Below are positions 9,494-18,217 of a stretch of DNA of 64,000 bases, in pieces; positions within the stretch are counted from its first letter, which is position 1; each line of letters begins with the position of its first letter. The stretch covers positions 330,405 to 394,404 of the forward strand of contig NZ_RAQH01000003.1 of NCBI RefSeq assembly GCF_003610695.1. The letters run 5' to 3'. A program made the translations under genes and the position numbers. The stretch is from Epilithonimonas arachidiradicis (GTDB taxonomy: Bacteria > Bacteroidota > Bacteroidia > Flavobacteriales > Weeksellaceae). The notes below the pieces were generated by a model. It made no database searches. It was not told the origin of the DNA and saw only the letters and a list, made by a program, of their open reading frames with translations.

Positions 9494-9808
9494 TTATGAA
9501 GCCGTTAAAGATTCTTTCTTCAGTTGCTTATCAATCAGGAAAGGCAGAAAGGGAAGTACCGACGCTATCAGGTAATAGATTATTCTTAAAATACTCCAAC
9601 GGTATTTGAACGCTGCAACAACCAGAACTGCAAAGTAGAAAAGAAATAACCAACCGTGTATCCATCCCATATATTTGACGCCTTCTGGGATATCCCAAAT
9701 ATATTTTAAAGGCATTGCAATAAACAACAGTATCAAATAAGAAATGGCTTCCACCAAAGCCGTATGACGATATAGATTGATTAGTTTGAATTTTTTTCCT
9801 TCTGACAT
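9494..9808 (-). CDS. DUF3817 membrane protein
   Basis: A 104-residue integral membrane protein with three hydrophobic helices. NLYRHTALVEAISYLILLFIA (split here only for naming: it begins with LYRHTALVEA) is followed by the loop MPLKY-WDIPEGVKYMGWIHG and a second helix, WLFLFYFAVLVVA. This order is characteristic of DUF3817, found widely in bacteria and of unknown function. An upstream in-frame ATG at 9847 would add 13 residues; the ATG at 9808 (MSEGKKF) fits homologue lengths better. The gene converges on the lipoprotein gene across a shared terminator. Confidence 0.8.
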   Translation of the reverse strand: MSEGKKFKLINLYRHTALVEAISYLILLFIAMPLKYIWDIPEGVKYMGWIHGWLFLFYFAVLVVAAFKYRWSILRIIYYLIASVLPFLPFLIDKQLKKESLTAS

Positions 9809-9935
9809 TGTATGTTGATTTGAGATAATATTGATATTAAAAGACAAAGAAACGAATTACTTCCTAGAATCTAAAAGTGAAATCTCATTCCAAAGTTAAA
9901 TTTCCATCAATATTAATCATCGTTTCCAAATTCTA

Positions 9936-10490
9936 TTAGTTTCCCCAATTAACATTCAGGTTGTTTTCTTTGGCAAAAGCTTTTCCGTCATCCATCAGGT
10001 CGATGTACATCTGTTCGAATTTGGCCGCATATTTTTGTTCGATAACATTGATGATTTCGTCTTTCTTGGCTTGGTCTGCTTTGCTGTCGCAGAGTTTAGC
10101 ATAATTGGTGTATTCGTTTTTATAAACAGGAATTACGTATTCATATAGTGCCACAGATTTTTCCTTGATGGCCTTTCTATCATCAGAATTAGCATTCAGC
10201 GCTTTGATATCGTTCAAAGATTTTTCCAGATAAGCGATTTTGTTGTTGACGAAAGTAATGGCTTCATCAGCTTTATTCTTACTGGAAGGGATATCAGCAA
10301 ATTCAACCGTTTCGTCATTGATATGTTTTGCCAAAGTAGGGGTTGCAAAATCATTGATGATATTGGTATTCAGAACTGCGATTCCAAAAAATTTGTCGGG
10401 AGATTCTGAACAGGATTGAAGGGATAGCGTAAAGATAGCAACCATTGATGCAGCCGAATACTTGGTAATGATTTGTGTGATGTTTTGCAT
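9936..10490 (-). CDS. Lipoprotein of unknown function
   Basis: A 184-residue protein starting MQNITQIITKYS, with a signal sequence ending in a lipobox (SLQSC, cysteine about residue 26). The mature part is predicted to be mostly helical and charged (DDRKAIKEKSVALYEY, DSKADQAKKDEII), with a C-terminus ending NVNWGN. I do not recognise a family. An in-frame ATG at 10544 would add 18 residues ahead of the signal peptide and is less likely. No partner gene is evident: the next gene on this strand is 127 bases away and the opposite-strand peptidase is 494 bases away. Confidence 0.65.
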   Translation of the reverse strand: MQNITQIITKYSAASMVAIFTLSLQSCSESPDKFFGIAVLNTNIINDFATPTLAKHINDETVEFADIPSSKNKADEAITFVNNKIAYLEKSLNDIKALNANSDDRKAIKEKSVALYEYVIPVYKNEYTNYAKLCDSKADQAKKDEIINVIEQKYAAKFEQMYIDLMDDGKAFAKENNLNVNWGN

Positions 10491-10984
10491 ATGATATAGA
10501 TTTAATTTTTTGACTGATTCCGAATAACATTTAGTTTTTAACAAGAATTGAATGCCGATGCTTATTGAGAAAAACCATTAATTGTTCAGCCCAGTCTTGC
10601 AGCAAATTTCAGACCTTTTAAACCGATTGAGGTATAAATTATCATAAGGTTTTCATTCTCTGTTATTTTAAATTTTAATGCAATTAAGACTTTATAAATT
10701 ATGCCAATCAGTATTTTAGTTAACTGAGTCAAATCTATCAAGTTTAATAAAAGATTGCTTTACTTCTTTCGCAATAAATGACTTTTGAAATGTCTTATCA
10801 AACCCAAATATTCCTACCTTTTGCCCATTAGGCAAAACAAAGCTAATGAGTTTGGAACTAAGGAACATTAGAATTAGTGTGGATTGCCTTTACTTTTCAT
10901 TCTTCTCATCAGTAACAATCCTCACTTCTTTGTGACTAATAAAATGTTGCGTAAATTACGCTCCGAAAAAATAAAAGTATTACT
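10491..10984. other. Divergent intergenic region upstream of the M16 peptidase gene
   Basis: 494 bases with no plausible gene. Two short palindromes stand out. TTTTGCC/GGCAAAA (10819-10825 with 10831-10837) is one; the perfect 13-mer GCGTAAATTACGC at 10949-10961, 23 bases before the peptidase ATG, is the other and could be an operator. No TAnnTTTG box with good -33 spacing is clear. Confidence 0.4.
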
Positions 10985-13897
10985 ATGAAGAAACTATTTA
11001 TTTCGATTTCACTATTATTTATGATGAATGCAATGGCACAGAAATTTGAAACACAAACCGCTACAGATAAACAAGGCTACACCTACGAGACGGTAAAAAA
11101 TGACCAATCGGGCGTTAGGGTTTACACCTTAAAAAACGGACTGAAAGTCTATCTTGCTAAAAATGATGATGCACCAAGAATCCAGACTTACATTCCTGTA
11201 AGAACAGGTTCTAATAACGACCCAAGCGACAATACAGGATTAGCACATTACCTGGAACATATGGTTTTCAAGGGAACTTCTAAATTGGGAACCAGCGACT
11301 GGGCAAAAGAAAAAGCATTGTTGGCACAGATTTCCGACTTGTATGAACAGCACAAAGCAGAAAAAGATCCTGCAAAGAAAAAAGCATTATACAAGAAAAT
11401 CGATGAGGTTTCTCAGGAAGCGTCAAAATATGCGATCGCTAATGAGTATGATAAAGCGATCTCTTCTCTTGGAGCAACCGGAACCAATGCGCACACCTGG
11501 CTGGACGAAACGGTTTACAAAAACAATATTCCATCCAATGAACTGGAAAAATGGCTAAAAGTTGAACACGAGCGTTTCTCTGAATTGGTTTTGAGATTAT
11601 TCCACACAGAGTTGGAAGCGGTTTACGAAGAGTACAACCGTGCTCAGGATAATGATGGAAGATTGGTGAATTATGCCATGATGGAAGCGCTTTTCCCAAA
11701 ACATCCAAATGGTCAGCAAACGACAATTGGAACATCTGAGCATTTGAAAAGTCCTTCTATGGTGGCGATTCATAAATATTTTGATACTTATTATGTGCCT
11801 AATAATATGGCAGTAGTTTTAGTTGGTGATTTAGATTTTGATAAAACAATTAAACTGGTGGATCAGTATTTTGGCACATTCAAATATAAAGAGTTGCCGA
11901 TGAAGAAAATGGTTTCTGAAGAGCCAATGACGAGCATTGTCTCAAGAACCGTGAAAAGCCCTTCTGCACCAAGAATGACCTTGGCCTGGAGAACAGATTC
12001 TAACGGAACCCAGGAAGCCAGATTAGCTGATGTAGTTGCAGAGATATTAAGTAACAGCGGTGATGCAGGTTTAATCGACCTTAACATCAATCAAAAGCAA
12101 AAAACGTTAGGAGCTGGTGCTTACGAATCGCCCTTCAAAACGTATGGTGCATTTGTTTTAAGCGTGGTTCCAAAAGATGGACAAAGCTTCGATGATGCTA
12201 AAAAATTGCTATTGGAACAAATCGATTTAGTTAAGAAAGGACAATTCCCGGATTGGATGCTGAACGCAATAGTAAATGATTTGAAAGTTCAGAGAATGAA
12301 ACGTTGGGAAACGGCAGATGGATTGGCTACAACATTATATTCAACTTACATAGGTAACAGAACGTGGGAGCAGGAGCTGGACGAAATCAACCAATACGAA
12401 GCGATTACCAAAGCGGATATAGTAAAGTTTGCTAACGAATTCTTCAAGGATAACTATGTTGTTGTTTACAAAGAAAAAGGTGTGAATGATAAACTGGTGC
12501 GTGTAGAAAACCCGGGAATCACACCAATTAAACTAAACAGAGAGGCGCAATCGCCTTTTCTGAAAGACATCATCAATACCAAATCTTCTGACATCAAACC
12601 GGAATTTATTGATTTCAAAACCGCCATTGCAACTTCTACAATCAAAGACAAAAAAGTTAGCTTCATCAAGAATAAATACAATGAAGTGGCTCAGGTGAAT
12701 TATGTTTTCCCTTTCGGGACTGATAATGACAAAGAACTGGCGCTGGGTGTAACGGTTCTTCAATATCTTGGAACGGATAAATACACGCCGGAACAACTGA
12801 AAGAAGAGTTCTACAAACTGGGAATTACGAATCAATTCAGAACGTCAAACGACCAGATGATTATTGCGCTAAGCGGATTGGAAAGCAATATGAAGAAAGG
12901 AGTAGAGCTGATGAATCACTGGATCAATAACGTGAAAGCAGATCAAGCTATCTACGACCAAACGGTTAATACCATTTTGGAATCCAGAGAAGTGGCGAAG
13001 AAAGACAAGAACAGGATAATGGCTGCGTTGGCTAACTATGCTAAATTTGGTAAAGACTCCAGAATGACGGATGTGATTTCTAAAGACCGTTTGAAAAGCA
13101 TCAACGTAACTGAATTGATTTCTAAAATCAAAACATTGAACGAATATCCTTACGAAGTTTTCCTTTACGGAGAAGACCAAAAAGGATTGGAAAAAGCGGT
13201 GAAGCCTTACATTGTTAATACAAAATTACAGCCTGCAGCTGCTAAAGAATATGCTGAACCTGCAACTGCCGGAAAAGTGTATTTCACGCCGTATGATATG
13301 GTCCAGATGGAAATGTCTAAGGTTGCAAAAGCTGGTAATGTGAATGTCGCGAACTTCGGAAAAGCGAGTGTTTTCAATGAGTATTTTGGGCGTGGATTGT
13401 CTTCTATCGTGTTCCAGGAAATTAGAGAAAGTAAGTCTCTGGCATATTCAGCTTATGTATCTTATGCCAATGCGACGGAGAAAAATCACGCGAACTATGT
13501 GACTAACTACATCGGAACTCAAGCTAACAAATTACCATTAGCAGTTGCTGCAATGGGTGATCTAATGGCAGAATTACCTCAAATCCCGGCTCAGTTTGAG
13601 AATGCAAAAGGATCTGCTTTGAAACAAATCGCATCTAACAGAATCAACCGAACGGTAACTTACTACAATCAGTTATCGCTTAAGAAATTAGGAATAGATT
13701 ACGATGTGAGAAAAGATATCTATGCCGAGATCCAAAAACTGACTTTGCCAGAATTAACCAGTTTCTACAATACCGAAATCAAACCGTTGCAATACAACAC
13801 GGCAATCATCGGTAAAAAAGAAAACCTGAATATGGAGTCTATCAACAAGATGGGAACTTTCACAGAAGTAAGTCTTGAGGAGATTTTCGGATATTAA
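10985..13897 (+). CDS. M16 family zinc metallopeptidase (full-length, two-lobed)
   Basis: A 970-residue secreted peptidase of the insulinase/pitrilysin family. The signal peptide (residues 1-18, ending NAMA) is followed by the inverted zinc motif HYLEH (H88, E91, H92); the third ligand fits the glutamates in ELEAVYEEYNR about 75-80 residues on. The second, non-catalytic M16 half follows, including the characteristic RESKSLAYSAY near residue 820. An insertion of charged residues separates the zinc motif from the third ligand region (QHKAEKDPAKKKALYKK). It probably degrades peptides in the periplasm; the natural substrate is unknown. It stands alone with its own terminator. Confidence 0.93.
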   Translation: MKKLFISISLLFMMNAMAQKFETQTATDKQGYTYETVKNDQSGVRVYTLKNGLKVYLAKNDDAPRIQTYIPVRTGSNNDPSDNTGLAHYLEHMVFKGTSKLGTSDWAKEKALLAQISDLYEQHKAEKDPAKKKALYKKIDEVSQEASKYAIANEYDKAISSLGATGTNAHTWLDETVYKNNIPSNELEKWLKVEHERFSELVLRLFHTELEAVYEEYNRAQDNDGRLVNYAMMEALFPKHPNGQQTTIGTSEHLKSPSMVAIHKYFDTYYVPNNMAVVLVGDLDFDKTIKLVDQYFGTFKYKELPMKKMVSEEPMTSIVSRTVKSPSAPRMTLAWRTDSNGTQEARLADVVAEILSNSGDAGLIDLNINQKQKTLGAGAYESPFKTYGAFVLSVVPKDGQSFDDAKKLLLEQIDLVKKGQFPDWMLNAIVNDLKVQRMKRWETADGLATTLYSTYIGNRTWEQELDEINQYEAITKADIVKFANEFFKDNYVVVYKEKGVNDKLVRVENPGITPIKLNREAQSPFLKDIINTKSSDIKPEFIDFKTAIATSTIKDKKVSFIKNKYNEVAQVNYVFPFGTDNDKELALGVTVLQYLGTDKYTPEQLKEEFYKLGITNQFRTSNDQMIIALSGLESNMKKGVELMNHWINNVKADQAIYDQTVNTILESREVAKKDKNRIMAALANYAKFGKDSRMTDVISKDRLKSINVTELISKIKTLNEYPYEVFLYGEDQKGLEKAVKPYIVNTKLQPAAAKEYAEPATAGKVYFTPYDMVQMEMSKVAKAGNVNVANFGKASVFNEYFGRGLSSIVFQEIRESKSLAYSAYVSYANATEKNHANYVTNYIGTQANKLPLAVAAMGDLMAELPQIPAQFENAKGSALKQIASNRINRTVTYYNQLSLKKLGIDYDVRKDIYAEIQKLTLPELTSFYNTEIKPLQYNTAIIGKKENLNMESINKMGTFTEVSLEEIFGY

Positions 13898-13918
13898 TCT
13901 TAATTGAATTTTAAATAA

Positions 13919-13949
13919 GAAAAGTGGAGCAGAAGTGCTTCACTTTTTT
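13919..13949 (+). terminator. Terminator after the M16 peptidase gene
   Basis: An 11-bp stem with one mismatch (AAAGTGGAGCA / TGCTTCACTTT) is followed by T residues. It may also serve the convergent lipoprotein gene. Confidence 0.82.
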
Positions 13950-13959
13950 GTTTTTGATG

Positions 13960-14556
13960 TTATGGTTTAGTTGCGCCCGGAACGGTATAATAATTATCAA
14001 AACTGGTATAGACTCTGGTCTTCTTTACTTCACCATTTTCGTAGATCTCAACTTTAGTAGTAGTTTCGGATTTTTTATCAATATATCGGACTTCATCCAG
14101 TTGTTCTTTTCTGTTGTACAATTCCGTTTTGACATTTCTGCCATCCTCCATATAGTGAACGCTTCTCAATTTGCCATTGTCTCTATATCTGTAGGTTTTG
14201 GAATTGTAGAAATCGCCTTGTTTTGTGGTGTGACCTTCATAAGTATATTGAGCATCATAACGCCCTTCCATAAAAAGCTTTCCTTCATTATCATAAATGT
14301 AATAATACACACCATCTTTTGGCCTTTTCAATTCGTAAATAGTAACTGGTTCAGGCGTTTGACCTGGATTGCCAATCATGATTTCTTTCTGATTAAAAAC
14401 AATAGAATCATTTTGAGAAACCCAAAGTGTATCAATAATCTTTGAATTGGGTTTGTAATGAGCTTTTGAGATGATGATATTCTTATGTCCTGTTTCTTTG
14501 GTGTCACAGCTCATCAAAATTAACAATAGAAAGAATGGAAAAAGTTGTGTTTTCAT
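13960..14556 (-). CDS. Lipoprotein with MORN-like repeats
   Basis: A 198-residue lipoprotein. The signal peptide MKTQLFPFFLLLILMSC places the lipid-modified cysteine at residue 17. The mature part has repeated strand-turn units in which an aromatic residue and glycine recur (YDNEGKLFMEGRYD, YRDNGKLRSVHY, YENGEVKKTRVY), resembling MORN/YwqK-type repeats found in many Bacteroidetes lipoproteins. No enzymatic motif is visible. It lies eight bases downstream of a membrane-protein gene on the same strand, likely one transcription unit. Confidence 0.72.
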   Translation of the reverse strand: MKTQLFPFFLLLILMSCDTKETGHKNIIISKAHYKPNSKIIDTLWVSQNDSIVFNQKEIMIGNPGQTPEPVTIYELKRPKDGVYYYIYDNEGKLFMEGRYDAQYTYEGHTTKQGDFYNSKTYRYRDNGKLRSVHYMEDGRNVKTELYNRKEQLDEVRYIDKKSETTTKVEIYENGEVKKTRVYTSFDNYYTVPGATKP

Positions 14557-14564
14557 TTTTAATT

Positions 14565-15161
14565 TTAATCTTCAATCCTGACGCCATTTTTGTTAATCAG
14601 ATGAGTATTTTGTTTCAAAAACTCTGCTTCTGCAGGATGACTTTTGTGATAAGTTATTTTAGAGATCAAAGTTTTGTCCTGATACAGATAAATCGAGCAT
14701 CTTCTGAAGCGTCCAAAATTTACACGTTTGATCTTGATAAAATTAATTGTATTAGGATGAATCAATTGTGTTTTGAAATTCATAAATACCAATAATCCTT
14801 TCTGGGAAAACAGATACAAAGGAATAACTGTCATTAACCGTTGGATCAATCGGATATAATTCTGATAATGGATGACAAATTCATCATTAAGATCAGCAAG
14901 CTCATTAATAACACTTCTGAATCTCCTATGTATGATTATAATGGGTGGACCAAAACCTAATGCCAAAACCAACTGCAGATAAAAAACCGTCGGAAAGATA
15001 TAGCTGATAAAGTTTTCCTGAATGTCCCTGCTGACGTAAACCTCATAAAATAAGTACACAAAACAACCAATGATGGCAAAATTGACCAAAACCAGAAATC
15101 CTATAGCTGTTAATCGTAGTTTTTTCAGATTTTTGATTTCTTTGCTTATAAATTCATTCAT
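14565..15161 (-). CDS. Membrane protein of unknown function
   Basis: A 198-residue protein with two N-terminal transmembrane helices (about residues 16-38, LTAIGFLVLVNFAIIGCFVY; and 53-76, IFPTVFYLQLVLALGFGPPI). A soluble C-terminal half follows, whose strands (LYLFSQKGLLVFMN, INFIKIKRVNFG, CSIYLYQDKTLIS) suggest a small PH-like or YcxB-like domain; this is an inference from strand pattern only. It sits between the YqaE-like and MORN-lipoprotein genes, all leftward with gaps of 18 and 8 bases, probably an operon. Confidence 0.6.
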   Translation of the reverse strand: MNEFISKEIKNLKKLRLTAIGFLVLVNFAIIGCFVYLFYEVYVSRDIQENFISYIFPTVFYLQLVLALGFGPPIIIIHRRFRSVINELADLNDEFVIHYQNYIRLIQRLMTVIPLYLFSQKGLLVFMNFKTQLIHPNTINFIKIKRVNFGRFRRCSIYLYQDKTLISKITYHKSHPAEAEFLKQNTHLINKNGVRIED

Positions 15162-15179
15162 CGTCGAAAAATAATTTTA

Positions 15180-15380
15180 TCATTTCTGATTTCCTTTGAT
15201 AGCTCTAATCAATTCCTGATTGCGCTTCTCTGCTCTGGCATTATTCAAAGACAGTGCTGCCCAAATGGCTGCCGGAAGCCAACCTAAAATAGTAATTTGT
15301 AAAATGAAACAAATAATGGCTGTAATGATTTTTCCTCTTACAAAAAATGAGACAAAGGGTAGAAGAATGGCTAATAACAT
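15180..15380 (-). CDS. YqaE/Pmp3-family small membrane protein
   Basis: A 66-residue protein beginning MLLAILLPFVSFF, with two hydrophobic helices separated by a short basic turn (VRGK) and a charged tail (RAEKRNQELIRAIKGNQK). The order LLAILLPF...ILGWLPAAIWA matches the YqaE/Pmp3 fold of small stress-related membrane proteins. An in-frame TTG at 15422 would add 14 residues; the ATG at 15380 gives the family's normal length. First gene of a probable three-gene leftward set. Confidence 0.68.
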   Translation of the reverse strand: MLLAILLPFVSFFVRGKIITAIICFILQITILGWLPAAIWAALSLNNARAEKRNQELIRAIKGNQK

Positions 15381-15517
15381 CGGCAAAAATATTTTATTCC
15401 AGTAAATATAACGAAATCCCAAACATTAGATAGACAACAATATTTTATTCTTAATGCTAATTATTTAGTTATTTAGATCAGGAAATGCCATAGAAGATGG
15501 AGTCTGAGAATAGAGTG

Positions 15518-16015
15518 TTAGAATTTTGTGATTTTTCTAAATTGGTTTAAAACAGAATCGTCAGAATCAGAAAAATTGATGAAGTATTTGGTCTGCCAAT
15601 CCTTAGTTTTCTCCGCTTGTTTGTTGTTTGGAAAATGCCAATCCGCATAAACTCTGAAGCCTCTTTTACCTTCTTTTTGTTCGGTGGAGATTAGATTCTC
15701 TTTTTCTAAAACAGCTTTTGTAAAAATAAAGAAACCAGAATTCTTGTTTTCTTCAATTGAAATTATATAAAAATCAAAATCGTCATTGATATCAAATGGA
15801 ATGGTTTTTCCATCCAAATCTCGTTTCCAAAAAGTCACGAATTGACCAATCTTCTTCGGTGTTAATTTTGACTTTCGGAATTTGAACTGGCTTTGATTAA
15901 TTTTAAAATTAAAACCAAAATAATCTTCACATTCCAAATCTTGAGTGATTTCTGAAAGTTGAAGACTTAATCTTTTTGAAATTAAATCATTTAATTGTTG
16001 TAGTTCAATGTTCAT
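15518..16015 (-). CDS. MepB-family protein
   Basis: A 165-residue cytoplasmic protein. The block FRKSKLTPKKIGQFVTFWKR, with the later GKRGFRVYADW and NKQAEKTKDWQTKYF, matches MepB, a family named from the Staphylococcus mepRAB locus but with no settled biochemical role. No mepA efflux gene is nearby, so the name implies no link to drug export here. It begins eight bases after the GNAT gene on the same strand and would be the last gene of a leftward operon. Confidence 0.8.
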   Translation of the reverse strand: MNIELQQLNDLISKRLSLQLSEITQDLECEDYFGFNFKINQSQFKFRKSKLTPKKIGQFVTFWKRDLDGKTIPFDINDDFDFYIISIEENKNSGFFIFTKAVLEKENLISTEQKEGKRGFRVYADWHFPNNKQAEKTKDWQTKYFINFSDSDDSVLNQFRKITKF

Positions 16016-16023
16016 TGATCTAT

Positions 16024-17094
16024 TTAGGTAAAAGAAAAATCGCCGTCACCATCGGTAAAGTTGAATTTGAAATCTTTGCCCAATTTCTCTTTGAATTCTT
16101 TATGAATCAGATAACCACGCACTAATGGACGTTTGTAGATGGATTTTGGACTTTTACTTTTTTGGATAATTATATTAAGTTTTTCATCATAAATTGTCAT
16201 CATTTTGACTTTATATCTTTTGATGATTTTTGGAAGAATTCCTGCTACAAATTCTACATTTCCAAAATAATAAAGAACCTTCAGATGTCCGTCCCTCACC
16301 GAACAAAACATTGCCGCAACAATCTCCTGGTTCTGATACACCGAGACCCAAAACATCTCATAATCTTTGGAATAGGAAGAAAAAAGATAGTTGGGTTGTT
16401 CTTTTTCCTGAGAAAGCCAAGGATAATCCAACATCCATTGGAAATCTTCTGCATTTCTCGCAATCGGATTTTTCTTTTGATTGATGAGAAATTGATTTAA
16501 GTTTTTATCAATCGTTTTTGTGATTTTATAAAGATTGTTTTTCCCAGCGCTGAGATAAGGAATGAAAATATTAATCAGGTTATCAAATCTTTTTAACCAG
16601 ATCTTATTCTTATCAAAAAAGGATTTCTTCGAAGGTAAAAGTTCAGCCAGATTGGATTTATAATAATATCGGACTGCATTTTTAGAAGTCAAATCTTCAA
16701 ACAATCTTATTTTACGGTAGAGCCTTTCAGCACTTGGCGTAAACTCGGTAATCATTAGATTTTTATGATAAGCTTCTTCAGCAGAATAAAGCAACTTCTG
16801 AGCAATCTGCTTGCCTCTGTGCTTTTCGCTGACGAATAATGTGGAAAGCCAACCAAAATGGATTTTTCCACCATTTTTATCATTAACATCATCAGGAAGA
16901 ATGCCTAGATAACCTGCCAATTGATCATCATCATAAGCTAAAAACAGTAAGATGTCTATATCATTAGCGCGTGGATTGTGGATATGAGAAATTTCTCTAA
17001 GTTCGGAAATGGGAGCAAATTCAAAATTTTTGAATTGTGCAGTTTGAGTAAATCCTTTTAATTGAGCTTTATTTAATCCAACAATATTTATCAC
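16024..17094 (-). CDS. GNAT-family N-acetyltransferase (long form)
   Basis: A 356-residue protein whose N-terminal 120 residues form a GNAT fold. The acetyl-CoA-binding segment is STLFVSEKHRGKQIAQKLL at residues 84-102, after the GYLGILPD strand. The C-terminal 230 residues (basic, aromatic, with KIWLKRFDNLINIFIPYL) resemble the second domain of FemX-like or Eis-like proteins but I cannot place them firmly. The start codon is GTG, with no ATG in range. The neighbours, a polysaccharide deacetylase upstream and mepB downstream, suggest a cell-envelope role, but that is only context. Confidence 0.75.
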   Translation of the reverse strand: MINIVGLNKAQLKGFTQTAQFKNFEFAPISELREISHIHNPRANDIDILLFLAYDDDQLAGYLGILPDDVNDKNGGKIHFGWLSTLFVSEKHRGKQIAQKLLYSAEEAYHKNLMITEFTPSAERLYRKIRLFEDLTSKNAVRYYYKSNLAELLPSKKSFFDKNKIWLKRFDNLINIFIPYLSAGKNNLYKITKTIDKNLNQFLINQKKNPIARNAEDFQWMLDYPWLSQEKEQPNYLFSSYSKDYEMFWVSVYQNQEIVAAMFCSVRDGHLKVLYYFGNVEFVAGILPKIIKRYKVKMMTIYDEKLNIIIQKSKSPKSIYKRPLVRGYLIHKEFKEKLGKDFKFNFTDGDGDFSFT

Positions 17095-17111
17095 CGATCA
17101 TTAATTTTAAA

Positions 17112-17119
17112 CAAATATA
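17112..17119 (-). promoter_or_regulatory. Possible -7 box upstream of the GNAT gene
   Basis: The reverse strand reads TATATTTG, matching TAnnTTTG, 17 bases before the GTG start. A reverse-strand TTTG (17134-17137) is only 14 bases away, shorter than usual, so the call is weak. Confidence 0.3.
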
Positions 17120-17145
17120 GCAAACACTTTATTCAAAGCATAATT

Positions 17146-18153
17146 TCAGCTTCTTTTAATCGTGTTTTTGCCAAGCATTTTCAACACCTGATAATAGATA
17201 ATTTCGTTTTTAAGAATTTCTTCGGCCGAATAATTTTTAGTTTCGATAGGAATTCTCTGTATATTTTTAGAATAAGAATCCAGTTTCAAACCTGCAGCCC
17301 CGAAAGTGAATTTTAAATCAGAATTTTGTTTAAAAATCAAATCAAAAAATTGCTCTGTCAACAAATGATCTGTAAAAGGAAAAGCAAAAGAATCATTCAG
17401 AAATTGATTATCCATCATATAATCTAAGGATTTCTGTGTATTATCGATTTGTTGTTCTAGAGAAAGTTGATTATAAAGCGGGTGATCCCAACCGTGAGAG
17501 GCAATTCCAAAACCATCTTTTTTTAGTTTGATTAATTGCTCAGTAGTTAGGTAAACTGGATTTGTTTTGAGATAATCATTGAAATCGATGTTAAGAAAAT
17601 CTGCAATCTCATTCAATTGATTTCTATTCTCATAATTTATTTTTAAGATTGAAGAAATATTAGTTTCTAAATTATCTCCTAATCCTGAAAAATTACTAAT
17701 CTTATTCTTATAATTATTATTCTCATTGATTTCTGAAACAAGCAAACTGGCTTTGTTCCGCCACATCAATTCTTTGTTATCAATGAATTTTGGATTAATG
17801 AAATTGATGGCAAAAATCCCTTTTCTGAGAAGAATGGGAGAGATAATGTTGTAAAACTCGCTGTAACCATCGTCAAAAGTCAATAGAAGTTTTGGCTTGG
17901 AAGTTTTCTTTTGATTGAGATAATCTTCCCAATTAACGAATTCAAAATGTTTTGACAGAAAGTCTAGATCTTTTTCAAACTGTCTGACAGAGCGGTAAGG
18001 AAAAAGATGTTTGACATGTTTTACATCTTCATCAGAAACCAAATGATAAACCAAAATCAAATTATCAAAAGGTAATGAACCAAAAAATTTTTCAAAGGAA
18101 AAATTCTTTGTAATTGGATTGGCGATTCGGAAAAATTTGGTTTTAAAGCTCAT
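17146..18153 (-). CDS. Polysaccharide deacetylase family protein
   Basis: A 335-residue NodB-homology (CE4) protein. The metal-binding motif TFDDGY is at residues 92-97, and HGWDH gives H220 and H224 for the zinc HxxxH. A leading YHLVSDE segment is typical of the membrane-linked deacetylases of flavobacteria. The family removes N- or O-acetyl groups from polysaccharides such as peptidoglycan or surface glycans. No signal peptide is obvious. It begins 64 bases before the S46 peptidase stop and lies 51 bases ahead of the GNAT gene, probably the lead gene of that leftward set. Confidence 0.88.
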   Translation of the reverse strand: MSFKTKFFRIANPITKNFSFEKFFGSLPFDNLILVYHLVSDEDVKHVKHLFPYRSVRQFEKDLDFLSKHFEFVNWEDYLNQKKTSKPKLLLTFDDGYSEFYNIISPILLRKGIFAINFINPKFIDNKELMWRNKASLLVSEINENNNYKNKISNFSGLGDNLETNISSILKINYENRNQLNEIADFLNIDFNDYLKTNPVYLTTEQLIKLKKDGFGIASHGWDHPLYNQLSLEQQIDNTQKSLDYMMDNQFLNDSFAFPFTDHLLTEQFFDLIFKQNSDLKFTFGAAGLKLDSYSKNIQRIPIETKNYSAEEILKNEIIYYQVLKMLGKNTIKRS

Positions 18154-18217
18154 TAGAAAAAAACTTTGCCAAAGATAATCATCTTTGGCAAAGCTATATT
18201 TTAATTTAAAGATTTAA

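Noticed and set aside
11343..11558. Overlapping frame inside the M16 peptidase gene
   Set aside because: Different-frame shadow of a conserved gene, no start logic.
13924..14445. 173-codon frame antisense to the MORN-like lipoprotein gene
   Set aside because: Complete shadow of a gene with a signal peptide and lipobox on the other strand.
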